NCBI RefSeq assembly: GCF_016651105.1
Contig: NZ_JAEKEL010000001.1
Location: forward strand, 2,222,001-2,286,000
Origin: Pseudomonas sp. TH15
GTDB taxonomy: Bacteria > Pseudomonadota > Gammaproteobacteria > Pseudomonadales > Pseudomonadaceae
DNA: 64,000 nucleotides
Direction of reading: 5' to 3'
Shown: one piece after another, positions 56,307 to 64,000 of the stretch
Layout: the number at the start of each line of letters is the position of its first letter
Position numbering within the stretch: position 1 is the stretch's first letter
Position numbers and translations under genes: made by a program
Notes under the pieces: model-generated
What the model saw: the letters and a program-made list of their open reading frames with translations, nothing else
Told to the model about the DNA's origin: nothing
Databases searched by the model: none

Positions 56307-57731
56307 TTAATGCTTGAACATCACATGCCGCACGGTGGTGTAGTCCTCAAGCCCGTACATGGACATGTCCTTCCCGTAGCCGGACAATTTCTGACCGCCA
56401 TGGGGCATTTCGCTGACCAGCATGAAGTGCGTGTTCACCCAGGTGCAGCCGTATTGCAAGCGTGCAGCGAGGCGATGGGCGCGACCGACATCGGCGGTCC
56501 AGACTGACGATGCGAGGCCGTAGTCCGAATCGTTGGCCCAGCCCAGCACCTGCGCTTCATCGGTGAATTTGGTCACTGACACCACCGGCCCGAACACTTC
56601 ACGACGGACGATTTCATCGTCCTGCTGCGCATCGGCTAATACGGTCGGTTCAAAGAAGAAACCATTGCCTTCCACAGCCTTGCCGCCCGTGACCAAACGG
56701 ATGTGCGACTGCGCCACGGCACGCTCGACAAACCCGGCCACGCGGTCGCGATGTTGCGCGGTGATCAGCGGCCCCAACTCGGTCGCCGGGTCATCCTGCA
56801 AACCGTACTTGATGGTGCTGACCGCCGCGCCAAGCTTCTCGACGAATTTTTCGTAGATGCCGGCCTGGGCGTAGATACGGCATGCGGCGGTGCAGTCTTG
56901 CCCTGCGTTGTAGAAGCCGAAGGTACGAATACCTTCCACCGCGGCGTCGATATCAGCGTCGTCAAAGATGATCACCGGGGCCTTGCCGCCCAGTTCCATG
57001 TGCATGCGTTTAACGCTGTCGGCGGTGCTGGAAATGATGTTCGCGCCGGTGGCGATGGAGCCGGTCAGCGACACCATGCGCACTTTCGGATGCGTAACCA
57101 GCGGACTGCCGACGGTAGGACCACGACCGAACACCAGATTGAGCACGCCCGCCGGGAAGATTTCCGACGCCAGTTGCGCCAGACGCAATGCGGTCAGCGG
57201 GGTTTGTTCCGACGGTTTGAGCACCACGGTATTACCGGCGGCCAGGGCCGGGGCGATTTTCCAGGCGACCATCATCAGCGGGTAGTTCCACGGCGCGATA
57301 GAGGCGATCACGCCGACCGGATCGCGGCGGATCATCGAGGTGTGACCGGCCAGGTATTCACCGCCGGCCGAACCACTCATGCAGCGGCTGGCGCCAGCGA
57401 AGAAACGAAACACGTCGGCAATCGCCGGGATCTCATCGTTCAGCGCGGCACTGTAGGGTTTGCCGCAGTTGTCCGATTCCAGTTTGGCCAGCTCTTCGCC
57501 ATGGGCTTCGATGGCGTCGGCGAGTTTGAGCAGCAGCAGCGAGCGGTCTTTCGGCGGGGTTTGCGACCAGCCTTCGAAGGCGTTGTCGGCGGCGCGCACG
57601 GCGGCGTCGACCTGGGCTTCGGTGGCTTCATTGATTTCGACCAGTACTCGGCCGAGCGCCGGGTTGAACACCTGCTGGGCGGGGCCTTCGCCGTCGATCA
57701 GTTGGCCGTTGATCAAGAGTTTGGTTTGCAT
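56307..57731 (-). CDS. patD: Gamma-aminobutyraldehyde dehydrogenase
   Basis: NAD-dependent aldehyde dehydrogenase, 474 residues, matching the PatD/YdcW length. Motifs: [29 protein letters not shown] (catalytic Glu), [11 protein letters not shown] (catalytic Cys) and [10 protein letters not shown]. The QDCTAACR context is typical of gamma-aminobutyraldehyde dehydrogenases. It completes an array in the E. coli ydcSTUVW order, converting the aldehyde from putrescine transamination to GABA. Start ATG 57731. Specificity is inferred from context and motif. Confidence 0.85.
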   Translation of the reverse strand: MQTKLLINGQLIDGEGPAQQVFNPALGRVLVEINEATEAQVDAAVRAADNAFEGWSQTPPKDRSLLLLKLADAIEAHGEELAKLESDNCGKPYSAALNDEIPAIADVFRFFAGASRCMSGSAGGEYLAGHTSMIRRDPVGVIASIAPWNYPLMMVAWKIAPALAAGNTVVLKPSEQTPLTALRLAQLASEIFPAGVLNLVFGRGPTVGSPLVTHPKVRMVSLTGSIATGANIISSTADSVKRMHMELGGKAPVIIFDDADIDAAVEGIRTFGFYNAGQDCTAACRIYAQAGIYEKFVEKLGAAVSTIKYGLQDDPATELGPLITAQHRDRVAGFVERAVAQSHIRLVTGGKAVEGNGFFFEPTVLADAQQDDEIVRREVFGPVVSVTKFTDEAQVLGWANDSDYGLASSVWTADVGRAHRLAARLQYGCTWVNTHFMLVSEMPHGGQKLSGYGKDMSMYGLEDYTTVRHVMFKH

Positions 57732-57779
57732 CTCTATGTCCTCATCGAAACTATATTTTTCCTGCCGAAACCGAATCAA

Positions 57780-57871
57780 TGTGGGAGCGGGCTTGCTCGC
57801 GAAGAGGCCATCACATTCAACATTGATGTTGGCTGAAACACCGCTTTCGCGAGCAAGCCCGCTCCCACAGT
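57780..57871. repeat. REPIN upstream of patD
   Basis: GTGGGAGCGGGCTTGCTCGC and inverted GCGAGCAAGCCCGCTCCCAC with a GTTGATGTTGGC-containing centre. It lies in the 174-bp gap between ydcV and patD and may attenuate or stabilise the operon mRNA there. Confidence 0.9.
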
Positions 57872-57905
57872 AAATTCGGTTCCCACAGTGAGTAATTGTT
57901 GTCAG

Positions 57906-58733
57906 TTATTTCCCGCCACTGCCCGCAACACTCTCGCCGCCACGGGTCAGGTAATAGGCGCCGAGGATCGGCAGCATGGTCACCATCATCACCAGCATCG
58001 CGACGACGTTGGTCACCGGCACGTCCCGTGGGCGGCTGAGCTGGTTGAGCAACCACAGCGGCAGGGTGCGTTCATGGCCGGCGGTGAAGGTGGTGACGAT
58101 GATCTCGTCGAACGACAGCGCAAACGCGAGCATGCCGCCGGCCAGCAGCGCCGAACCTAGACTCGGCAGGACGATGTAGCGGAAGGTCTGCCAGCCGTCG
58201 GCGCCGAGGTCCATCGAGGCTTCGATCAGGCTGTGCGAGGTGCGGCGCAAACGGGCGATGACGTTGTTGTAGACGATCACCACACAGAAGGTCGCGTGGC
58301 CGACGATGATGGTGAACATCCCCGGCTCGATCCCCAGCGTCTTAAACGTCGCCAGCAACGCGATCCCGGTGATGATCCCCGGCAGCGCAATCGGCAGGAT
58401 CAGCATCAGCGAGATGCCTTGTTTTCCGAAGAATTCGCGGCGGTACAACGCCGCCGACGCGAGGGTGCCGAGGACCATGGCAATCAACGTCGCGATGGCG
58501 GCGATTTGCGCCGAGAGCTTGATCGCTTCCAGCACGTCGGGGCGCGAAAACGCCACGCTGAACCAGTGCAGGGTGAAGCCTTTGGGCGGAAAGCTGAACG
58601 CAGCTTCTTCGGTATTGAAGGCGTACAGGAAGATGATCAAGATCGGGAAGTGCAGAAACACCAACCCGCCCCACGCGGCGATTTTCAGGCCCAGAGAGGC
58701 TTGATCGCCCTGTTTGATTGGCTTAGAGCGCAT
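57906..58733 (-). CDS. ydcV: ABC transporter permease (PotC/YdcV type)
   Basis: A 275-residue inner-membrane permease with six membrane segments and the EAA loop [23 protein letters not shown]. It starts 11 bp inside the end of ydcU, so the two are coupled. In family operons it pairs with the PotB-type permease in a polyamine or putrescine importer. Confidence 0.9.
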   Translation of the reverse strand: MRSKPIKQGDQASLGLKIAAWGGLVFLHFPILIIFLYAFNTEEAAFSFPPKGFTLHWFSVAFSRPDVLEAIKLSAQIAAIATLIAMVLGTLASAALYRREFFGKQGISLMLILPIALPGIITGIALLATFKTLGIEPGMFTIIVGHATFCVVIVYNNVIARLRRTSHSLIEASMDLGADGWQTFRYIVLPSLGSALLAGGMLAFALSFDEIIVTTFTAGHERTLPLWLLNQLSRPRDVPVTNVVAMLVMMVTMLPILGAYYLTRGGESVAGSGGK

Positions 58734-59670
58734 CGAAGGCCCCCATGCGTTTAACGATGGTCAGGTAAACGGCGATCAACACAATCGGCACCAGCGTGAA
58801 CGCCGCCGCCATCGGCATGTTGCCGATCGCGCCTTGCTGGGCATACACCATGCTGCCGACGAAGTAGCCCGGCGGGCCCACCAGTTGCGGCACGATGAAG
58901 TCGCCGAGGGTCAGGGAAAAGGTGAAAATCGAACCGGCGGCGATGCCCGGAATCGACAGCGGCAAAATCACCTGCATGAACGTTTGGCGCGGTTTGGCGC
59001 CGAGGTCAGCGGAGGCTTGCAGCAGTGACGGCGGCAGGCGCTCCAGCGAGGCCTGGATCGGCAGGATCATGAACGGCAGCCAGATGTAGACGAACACCAT
59101 GAACCGGCCCAGGTGCGAGGTCGACAAAGTGCTGCCGCCAACGCCGGGAATGCCGAGCACGAATTGCAGCACCGGCTCCAGTCCCATGTGTTGAACGAAC
59201 CACTGCGCCACGCCGCCCTTGGCCAGCAGCAAGGTCCAGGCGTAGGCCTTGACGATGTAACTGGCCCACATCGGCATCATCACCGCGATGTAGAAAAACG
59301 CCTTGGTCTTACCGGTGGTGTAGCGCGCCATGTAATAGGCGATCGGGAACGCGACGATGGCGCTGGCAATCGACACGACAATCGCCATGCTCAAGGTGCG
59401 CAGGATGATGTCGAAGTTCGACGGCTGGAACAGTGCAGCGAAGTTCGCCAGGGTCAGGTCGGGGGTGACCGCCATGGTGAAGTCATCGAAGGTGTAGAAA
59501 CCTTGCCACAACAGCACCAGCAGCGAGCCGAGGTAGATCGCGCCGAACCACAGCAGCGGCGGCACCAGCAGCAGCGACAGATAGAAGTTGGGCCGGCGAT
59601 ACAGCAGATTGGAAAACCTGCGCAACGGCGAACCGCTGGCCGACGTTTGAGGGAGAGCCACGCTGTTCAT
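58723..59670 (-). CDS. ydcU: ABC transporter permease (PotB/YdcU type)
   Basis: A 315-residue permease with six membrane segments preceded by a cytoplasmic stretch. The EAA loop is [19 protein letters not shown]. It starts at ATG 59670, 1 bp after the end of the ATPase gene. The longer frame to 59691 is not needed. Confidence 0.9.
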   Translation of the reverse strand: MNSVALPQTSASGSPLRRFSNLLYRRPNFYLSLLLVPPLLWFGAIYLGSLLVLLWQGFYTFDDFTMAVTPDLTLANFAALFQPSNFDIILRTLSMAIVVSIASAIVAFPIAYYMARYTTGKTKAFFYIAVMMPMWASYIVKAYAWTLLLAKGGVAQWFVQHMGLEPVLQFVLGIPGVGGSTLSTSHLGRFMVFVYIWLPFMILPIQASLERLPPSLLQASADLGAKPRQTFMQVILPLSIPGIAAGSIFTFSLTLGDFIVPQLVGPPGYFVGSMVYAQQGAIGNMPMAAAFTLVPIVLIAVYLTIVKRMGAFDAL

Positions 59671-59671
59671 C

Positions 59672-60709
59672 TCACACCCCGCCCACAACATTGTCGTGCA
59701 GCGGGATCATCGCCTCGCGTGCCCAGCGCGCGCTGATGCGTTGCCCGGTCTGGTGCTGGGCGCTGGTGTCCAGCCACTGGACGTTGGCCTGACTGATGTT
59801 CAGGGTCTGGCCGTTTTCCAGTTTCACTTCATAGCGGGTGGCGCTGCCTTGGTACTGGATGTCGTGCAGCAAGCCGCTGACTTCAATCTCATGGCTGGCC
59901 AGCGGGCCTTCGGCGAAACGCACGTGTTCCGGGCGAATCGAAAACGGCTGCGGATTGCCGCTCAACTGCTTCGCCAGATCGCCGCGAATCACGTTGGAGG
60001 TGCCGACGAATTCAGCGACGAATGTGGTGGCCGGTTTCATGTAGAGGTTGCGCGGGGTGTCGACCTGCTCGATGCGACCCTTGTTGAAAACGGCCACGCG
60101 GTCGGACATCGACAGCGCTTCGGTCTGGTCGTGGGTGACGAAGATGAAGGTGATGCCGAGCTGGCGTTGCAGCTTCTTCAGCTCGCTTTGCATTTGCTCG
60201 CGCAGCTTCAGGTCGAGAGCACCGAGTGGTTCGTCGAGCAGCAACACGCGCGGACGATTGACCAAGGCGCGGGCCAGGGCCACACGCTGGCGTTGACCGC
60301 CGGACAGTTGCACCGGTTTGCGCTCGCCGTAGCCACCGAGGGCGACCATGTCGAGGGCTTCTTCGGCGCGCTTCTGGCGTTCGGCTTTACCGACGCCTTT
60401 GACTTTCAAACCGTAGGCGACGTTGTCGCGAACGTTCATGTGCGGGAACAGCGCGTAATCCTGGAACACGGTGTTCACGTCACGCTGGTACGGCGGCAGC
60501 CCGGCGGCCTCTTCGCCGTGAATACGGATCGAGCCTGCGCTCGGTTGTTCAAAACCGGCGATCAGGCGCAGACAAGTGGTTTTGCCCGAGCCGGAAGGGC
60601 CGAGCATGGAAAAGAACTCGCCGTCCTGAATATCGATGGAAACCCGGTCAACGGCCTTCACTTCGCCGAACTGACGGGAAACGTTGGTGAACTGGACTGC
60701 AAGCGTCAT
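59672..60709 (-). CDS. ydcT: ABC transporter ATPase (PotA/YdcT type)
   Basis: A 345-residue ATPase with Walker A GPSGSGKTTCLR, signature LSGGQRQRVALARAL, Walker B LLLDEPLGALD, switch His in FVTHDQTEA and a C-terminal TOBE domain. It powers the ydc importer. The 265-bp gap to the upstream binding-protein gene holds repeats. Confidence 0.93.
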   Translation of the reverse strand: MTLAVQFTNVSRQFGEVKAVDRVSIDIQDGEFFSMLGPSGSGKTTCLRLIAGFEQPSAGSIRIHGEEAAGLPPYQRDVNTVFQDYALFPHMNVRDNVAYGLKVKGVGKAERQKRAEEALDMVALGGYGERKPVQLSGGQRQRVALARALVNRPRVLLLDEPLGALDLKLREQMQSELKKLQRQLGITFIFVTHDQTEALSMSDRVAVFNKGRIEQVDTPRNLYMKPATTFVAEFVGTSNVIRGDLAKQLSGNPQPFSIRPEHVRFAEGPLASHEIEVSGLLHDIQYQGSATRYEVKLENGQTLNISQANVQWLDTSAQHQTGQRISARWAREAMIPLHDNVVGGV

Positions 60710-60758
60710 GGTGCGGTGCTCCGGTAAAGCGGGCTTTCAAAAAAGTCGTGTGTGCGTC

Positions 60759-60953
60759 GAAAAGATCGCAGCCTGCGGCAGCTCCTACAGTAGGTGTGCA
60801 GGGCGCTGAGATTGCTTTTAGCTCCCTCTCCCTCCGGGAGAGGGCGGGGAGTGAGGGTGGCGGTTTCGGCCATTGCTCTGAGATCAAGGGCAAGGTCAAA
60901 AGCTACCCCCTCACCCCAGCCCTCTCCCCAGGGGGGCGAGGGGGAAAGGGAGC
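60759..60953. repeat. REP half plus CT-rich inverted repeat between ydcS and ydcT
   Basis: A single GATCGCAGCCTGCGGC REP (60762-60790) precedes an imperfect inverted repeat whose arms are 60820-60859 (GCTCCCTCTCCCTCCGGGAG onward) and 60904-60953 (CCCCTCACCCC to AAAGGGAGC). The arms can pair across 44 bp. Position inside the operon suggests a role in making more binding protein than ATPase. Confidence 0.7.
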
Positions 60954-60974
60954 AGACCGCGTCGTTGTCAAGAG

Positions 60975-62126
60975 CTACCTGCCGCCCATAATCGCGATGT
61001 AATCCTGGGTCCAGCGGCTGTACGGTACGAACTTGCCGCCTTCAGCCTGCGGGGTTGTCCAGAAGGCAATCTTCTCGAACTGGTCGAAACCGTTGGTCTT
61101 GCAACCCTCGGCGCCCAACAGTTCGCTGCCCTGGCAAGCCGCCGGCACCGCTGGCAACGAGCCGAACCACGCGGCGACGTCACCCTGGACTTTCGGTTGC
61201 AGCGACCAGTCCATCCACTTGTAGGCGCAGTTCGGGTGTTTGGCCTCGGCGTGCAGCATGGTGGTGTCGGCCCAGCCGGTGGCGCCTTCTTTCGGGATGG
61301 TCGAAGCGATCGGCTGCTTCTCGTTCATCAGGCCGTTGACCTGATACGGCCAGGCGCTGGACGCGACCACGCCTTCGTTTTTGAAGTCACTCATCTGCAC
61401 GGTGGTGTCGTGCCAGTAGCGGTGGATCAGCGGCTGCTGGGCGCGCAACAGATCGAGCACGGCTTTGTACTGGGTTTCGGTCAGCTCGTACGGGCTCTGG
61501 ATGCCCAGTTCCGGCTTGGTGCTTTTCAGGTACAGCGCGGCGTCGGCGATGTAGATCGGGCCGTCATAGGCCTGCACACGACCTTTGTTCGGCTTGCCGT
61601 CCGGCAGGTTTTGCGCGTCGAACACTACGTTCCAACTGGTCGGCGCAGTCTTGAACACGTTGGTGTTGTACATCAGCACGTTCGGGCCCCACTGGTATGG
61701 AGTGCCATAAGTCTGCTTGTTGACCACGTACCACGGCGCATCTTTGAGGCGCGGGTCGAGGCCTTTCCAGTTCGGGATCAACGCCGTGTTGATCGGTTGC
61801 ACACGCTTGCCGACGATCAATCGCAGCGACGCATCGCCGGACGCGGTGACCAGGTCGTAACCACCCTTGGCCATCAAGCTGACCATTTCATCGGAGGTGG
61901 CGGCGGTCTTGACGTTGACCTTGCAGCCGGTTTCCTTTTCGAAACCGGTCACCCAGTCGTAGGCCTTGTCGCTCTCGCCACGTTCGATGTAGCCGGGCCA
62001 GGCGACGATATCCAACTGACCTTCGCCGGCACCGACGGCTTTCAGCGGTTCGGCGGCCTGGATACTGGCACTGGCCAGCAGTGCGGTGGTGATTGCACTG
62101 AGCAGTGCGGTCTTGTGCACGAACAT
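60975..62126 (-). CDS. ydcS: ABC transporter substrate-binding protein (PotD/YdcS type)
   Basis: A 383-residue periplasmic protein with a signal peptide (ALLSAITTALLASASIQA) and a family-1 polyamine-type binding domain (QLDIVAWPGYIERG, TGCKVNVKTAATSDEMVSLMAKGG, DTTMLHAEAKHPNCAYKWMDWS). E. coli YdcS is of similar length. It is the first gene of the ydcSTUV block and lies 82 bp after the upstream aldehyde dehydrogenase gene. Confidence 0.92.
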   Translation of the reverse strand: MFVHKTALLSAITTALLASASIQAAEPLKAVGAGEGQLDIVAWPGYIERGESDKAYDWVTGFEKETGCKVNVKTAATSDEMVSLMAKGGYDLVTASGDASLRLIVGKRVQPINTALIPNWKGLDPRLKDAPWYVVNKQTYGTPYQWGPNVLMYNTNVFKTAPTSWNVVFDAQNLPDGKPNKGRVQAYDGPIYIADAALYLKSTKPELGIQSPYELTETQYKAVLDLLRAQQPLIHRYWHDTTVQMSDFKNEGVVASSAWPYQVNGLMNEKQPIASTIPKEGATGWADTTMLHAEAKHPNCAYKWMDWSLQPKVQGDVAAWFGSLPAVPAACQGSELLGAEGCKTNGFDQFEKIAFWTTPQAEGGKFVPYSRWTQDYIAIMGGR

Positions 62127-62208
62127 GGGGTTTCCCTCTTCTTTAATTATGGTCGGGGCAGTTGTGAACGTGGTGAAGCGTGCCGTTTTCGGCTTGTTGT
62201 TAGCGTAG

Positions 62209-63696
62209 TCAGAGATGCTGGCCGTGGCGGGCCATGATGTGCCGCACCACGCTGTAGTCCTGAAGCGAATCGCTGGATAAGTCTTTGCCGTAGCCCGAAC
62301 GTTTCAGGCCGCCATGGGGCATTTCGCTGACCAGCATGAAATGGCTGTTGATCCAGGTGCAGCCGTACTGAAGGCGCGCCGCGACCTGCATGGCTTTGTC
62401 GAGGTTCTGGGTCCAGACCGAAGAGGCGAGGCCGTATTCCGAGTCGTTAGCCCAGTCCACGGCTTGTGCCAGTTCATCAAAACGGGTCACGGTGACCACC
62501 GGCCCGAACACTTCGCGCTGGACGATTTCATCGCTCTGTTTGCAGCCGGCCAGCAGCGTCGGCTGGTAATAGAAGCCGGCGCCGGAATGCACGGCCGCGC
62601 CAGTAACGCGTTCAATGTGCGGCTGGCCGAGGGCGCGCTCGACGAAACTGGCCACGCGGTCGCGCTGGCGGGTGCTGATCAGCGGGCCGATTTCATTGTC
62701 GGCGTCGCGTTTACCGGCGAAGCGCAGGCTGCTGACGGCTGCGCCAAGTTCGGCTACCAAACGGTCATGAATTCCGGCCTGTGCATAAATCCGGCATGCG
62801 GCGGTGCAGTCCTGGCCAGCATTGTAATAGCCGTAGGTGCGCACACCGTCGACCACCGCTTGAATGTCCGCGTCGTTGCAGACGATCACCGGGGCTTTTC
62901 CGCCGAGTTCGAGGTGCGTGCGTTTGAGGGTTTTCGCCGCGGCCTGGAGGATTTTTTGCCCGGTGACGATATCGCCGGTCAGCGAGACCATGCGCACTTT
63001 CGGGTGGCTGACCAAATGGCTGCCAACGCCTTCACCACCACCGCAGATGATGTTGATCACCCCGCGCGGCAGGATTTCGGCCAGCGCTGGCGCCAGGGCG
63101 AGGATCGACAGCGGCGTATGTTCGGAGGGCTTGAATACCAGGGTGTTGCCGGCGGCCAGGGCCGGGGCGATTTTCCACGCGGCCATCATGATCGGGTAGT
63201 TCCACGGCGCGATGGACGCGACGACCCCGATAGGATCGCGGCGGACCATGCTGGTGTAACCCGGCAGGTATTCGCCGCTGAGCTGACCGGTCTGGCAGCG
63301 CACGGCGCCAGCGAAGAAACGGAACACATCGACTGTGGCGCTCAGGTCGTCCTGACGGGCCAAGTGCAACGGCTTGCCGCAGTTCAGGGATTCGAGGCGG
63401 GCGAGCAGGTCGGCGTTTTTTTCGATGGCGTTGGCGATGTCCAGCAACAGATTCGAACGTTGCTGCGGCGTGGTGCGCGACCAACTGGCGAAGGCGCGGT
63501 GGGCGGCGAGAATCGCAGCTTCGACTTGCTCGGTGCTGGCTTCGGCGATGTGGGTCAGTACTTCGCCGGTGGCCGGGTTGAGGATCGGTTCGACAAAGCC
63601 CTGGCCCGCGACCAATTCGCCATCGATCAACAACGCGGTGAACAACGGGGTCTGCGCGCCAGCCATTTTTCGGGTTCTCTTTTCTTGTGTGGCCAT
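62209..63696 (-). CDS. Aldehyde dehydrogenase, PatD paralogue
   Basis: A 495-residue NAD(P)-dependent aldehyde dehydrogenase closely related to the patD product 5 kb away: the same [47 protein letters not shown] and MPHGG near the C-terminus. It has about 20 extra N-terminal residues including a basic stretch (KRTRKMAG); an internal ATG at residue 11 is a possible start. Probable substrate is an aminoaldehyde. It precedes ydcS on the same strand. Confidence 0.9.
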   Translation of the reverse strand: MATQEKRTRKMAGAQTPLFTALLIDGELVAGQGFVEPILNPATGEVLTHIAEASTEQVEAAILAAHRAFASWSRTTPQQRSNLLLDIANAIEKNADLLARLESLNCGKPLHLARQDDLSATVDVFRFFAGAVRCQTGQLSGEYLPGYTSMVRRDPIGVVASIAPWNYPIMMAAWKIAPALAAGNTLVFKPSEHTPLSILALAPALAEILPRGVINIICGGGEGVGSHLVSHPKVRMVSLTGDIVTGQKILQAAAKTLKRTHLELGGKAPVIVCNDADIQAVVDGVRTYGYYNAGQDCTAACRIYAQAGIHDRLVAELGAAVSSLRFAGKRDADNEIGPLISTRQRDRVASFVERALGQPHIERVTGAAVHSGAGFYYQPTLLAGCKQSDEIVQREVFGPVVTVTRFDELAQAVDWANDSEYGLASSVWTQNLDKAMQVAARLQYGCTWINSHFMLVSEMPHGGLKRSGYGKDLSSDSLQDYSVVRHIMARHGQHL

Positions 63697-63798
63697 GGTG
63701 CTCCCAGCGACTGGGGCACGGCCGTCTTATGTCGATGTCACAAGACTAGTGCGCGGGCCCGAGGTCGACAAATACTAAATACTGAAGGTGACGTTCGA

Positions 63799-64000
63799 TT
63801 AAATAGATGGCTTGCGCCCGCCGTGGGGTTGTTCCCGGGCGACGGTCAGGAACGGGTCGACCAGCGCCGGCCGGGCGGTGCCGCGACGCCAGGCCAGGCC
63901 GACGTCGAGGGTCTGGCTGAGGTCGGCAATCGGCCGGGCTTCGATGATGTCGCCCTCCAGTGACCAGGGGCGGTAGGTCATGTCGGGCTGGATCGACACG
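63799..64000 (-). CDS. LysR-type transcriptional regulator, C-terminal end only
   Basis: About 66 residues of the effector-binding domain end at 63799 (SIQPDMTYRPWSLEGDIIEA, VGLAWRRGTARPALVDPFLTVA). The pattern of a charged inducer-binding strand followed by VGLAWR and a final helix is typical of LysR C-termini. The N-terminal part is beyond the window. It sits upstream of the aldehyde dehydrogenase gene on the same strand and may control the amine genes. Confidence 0.65.
   Translation of the reverse strand, partial: VSIQPDMTYRPWSLEGDIIEARPIADLSQTLDVGLAWRRGTARPALVDPFLTVAREQPHGGRKPSI

Overview
The window is 64 kb of chromosome from a Pseudomonas, most likely of the P. fluorescens complex. The evidence is the core gene order (lepA-lepB-rnc-era-recO-pdxJ; ffh then rpsP-rimM-trmD-rplS; xerD-dsbC-hom-thrC; yaeQ-recJ), small families that are largely pseudomonad-restricted (DUF6124, DUF3509), and many intergenic REP/REPIN repeats of the P. 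fluorescens type (GTGGGAGCGAGCTTGC and GATCGCAGCCTGCGGC classes). No rRNA, tRNA, CRISPR array, prophage or transposase gene was seen.

Layout. 1-12.1 kb: translation/RNA processing/repair operon (lepA partial, lepB, rnc, era, recO, pdxJ), then mltF diverging from purL, then a small NIF3-like gene. 12.1-14.3 kb: a repeat-rich accessory patch with four single REPs, a structured intergenic repeat, a DUF6124 gene, and an orphan Ig-like gene lying between two copies of the DUF6124 gene's tail. 14.3-21.7 kb: a complete N-acetylglucosamine PTS operon on the minus strand, transcribed nagR-nagA-nagB-nagF-nagE, with repeat-operator-like motifs at its promoter. 21.8-26.6 kb: L,D-transpeptidase, two Nudix hydrolases separated by a MITE-like 161-bp inverted-repeat element, gamma-carbonic anhydrase, DUF1289, a VUT-family transporter and purT. 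26.7-34.7 kb: MHS-type MFS transporter, a CNNM/CBS transporter, a CcsA-like membrane protein, ffh, the rpsP ribosomal operon, a thioesterase. 34.8-42.0 kb: NhaP-type antiporter, xerD, a tandem xerD-tail/REP duplication, dsbC, hom and thrC. 42.1-46.8 kb: a BvgS-like sensor that stops after its PAS domain, next to a receiver lacking its phospho-acceptor Asp, DUF3509, a periplasmic solute-binding protein and a CaiB-type CoA-transferase. 46.9-52.4 kb: yaeQ, recJ, an OYE-family oxidoreductase and opgD. 52.8-54.5 kb: a small basic protein and a lower-GC two-gene cassette (phosphoribosyltransferase plus SLOG-fold protein). 54.6-64 kb: amine uptake and oxidation genes on the minus strand (aldehyde dehydrogenase, then an ABC importer in the ydcSTUV order, then a second aldehyde dehydrogenase patD and an APC permease), preceded by the C-terminal end of a LysR regulator.

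How the genes work together. The nag operon takes up GlcNAc by phosphorelay (NagF EIIA-HPr-EI to NagE EIICB), then deacetylates (NagA) and deaminates (NagB) it to fructose-6-P under the GntR repressor NagR. The ydc/patD block matches the E. coli ydcSTUVW arrangement, so import of a polyamine-type amine followed by oxidation of an aminoaldehyde is the likely role. The best candidates for undescribed biology are the phosphoribosyltransferase-SLOG cassette (53.4-54.5 kb), the kinase-less sensor with its pseudo-receiver (42.1-44.0 kb), and the two places where a gene tail plus its downstream REP pair has been duplicated (13.4-14.2 and 37.5-38.2 kb).
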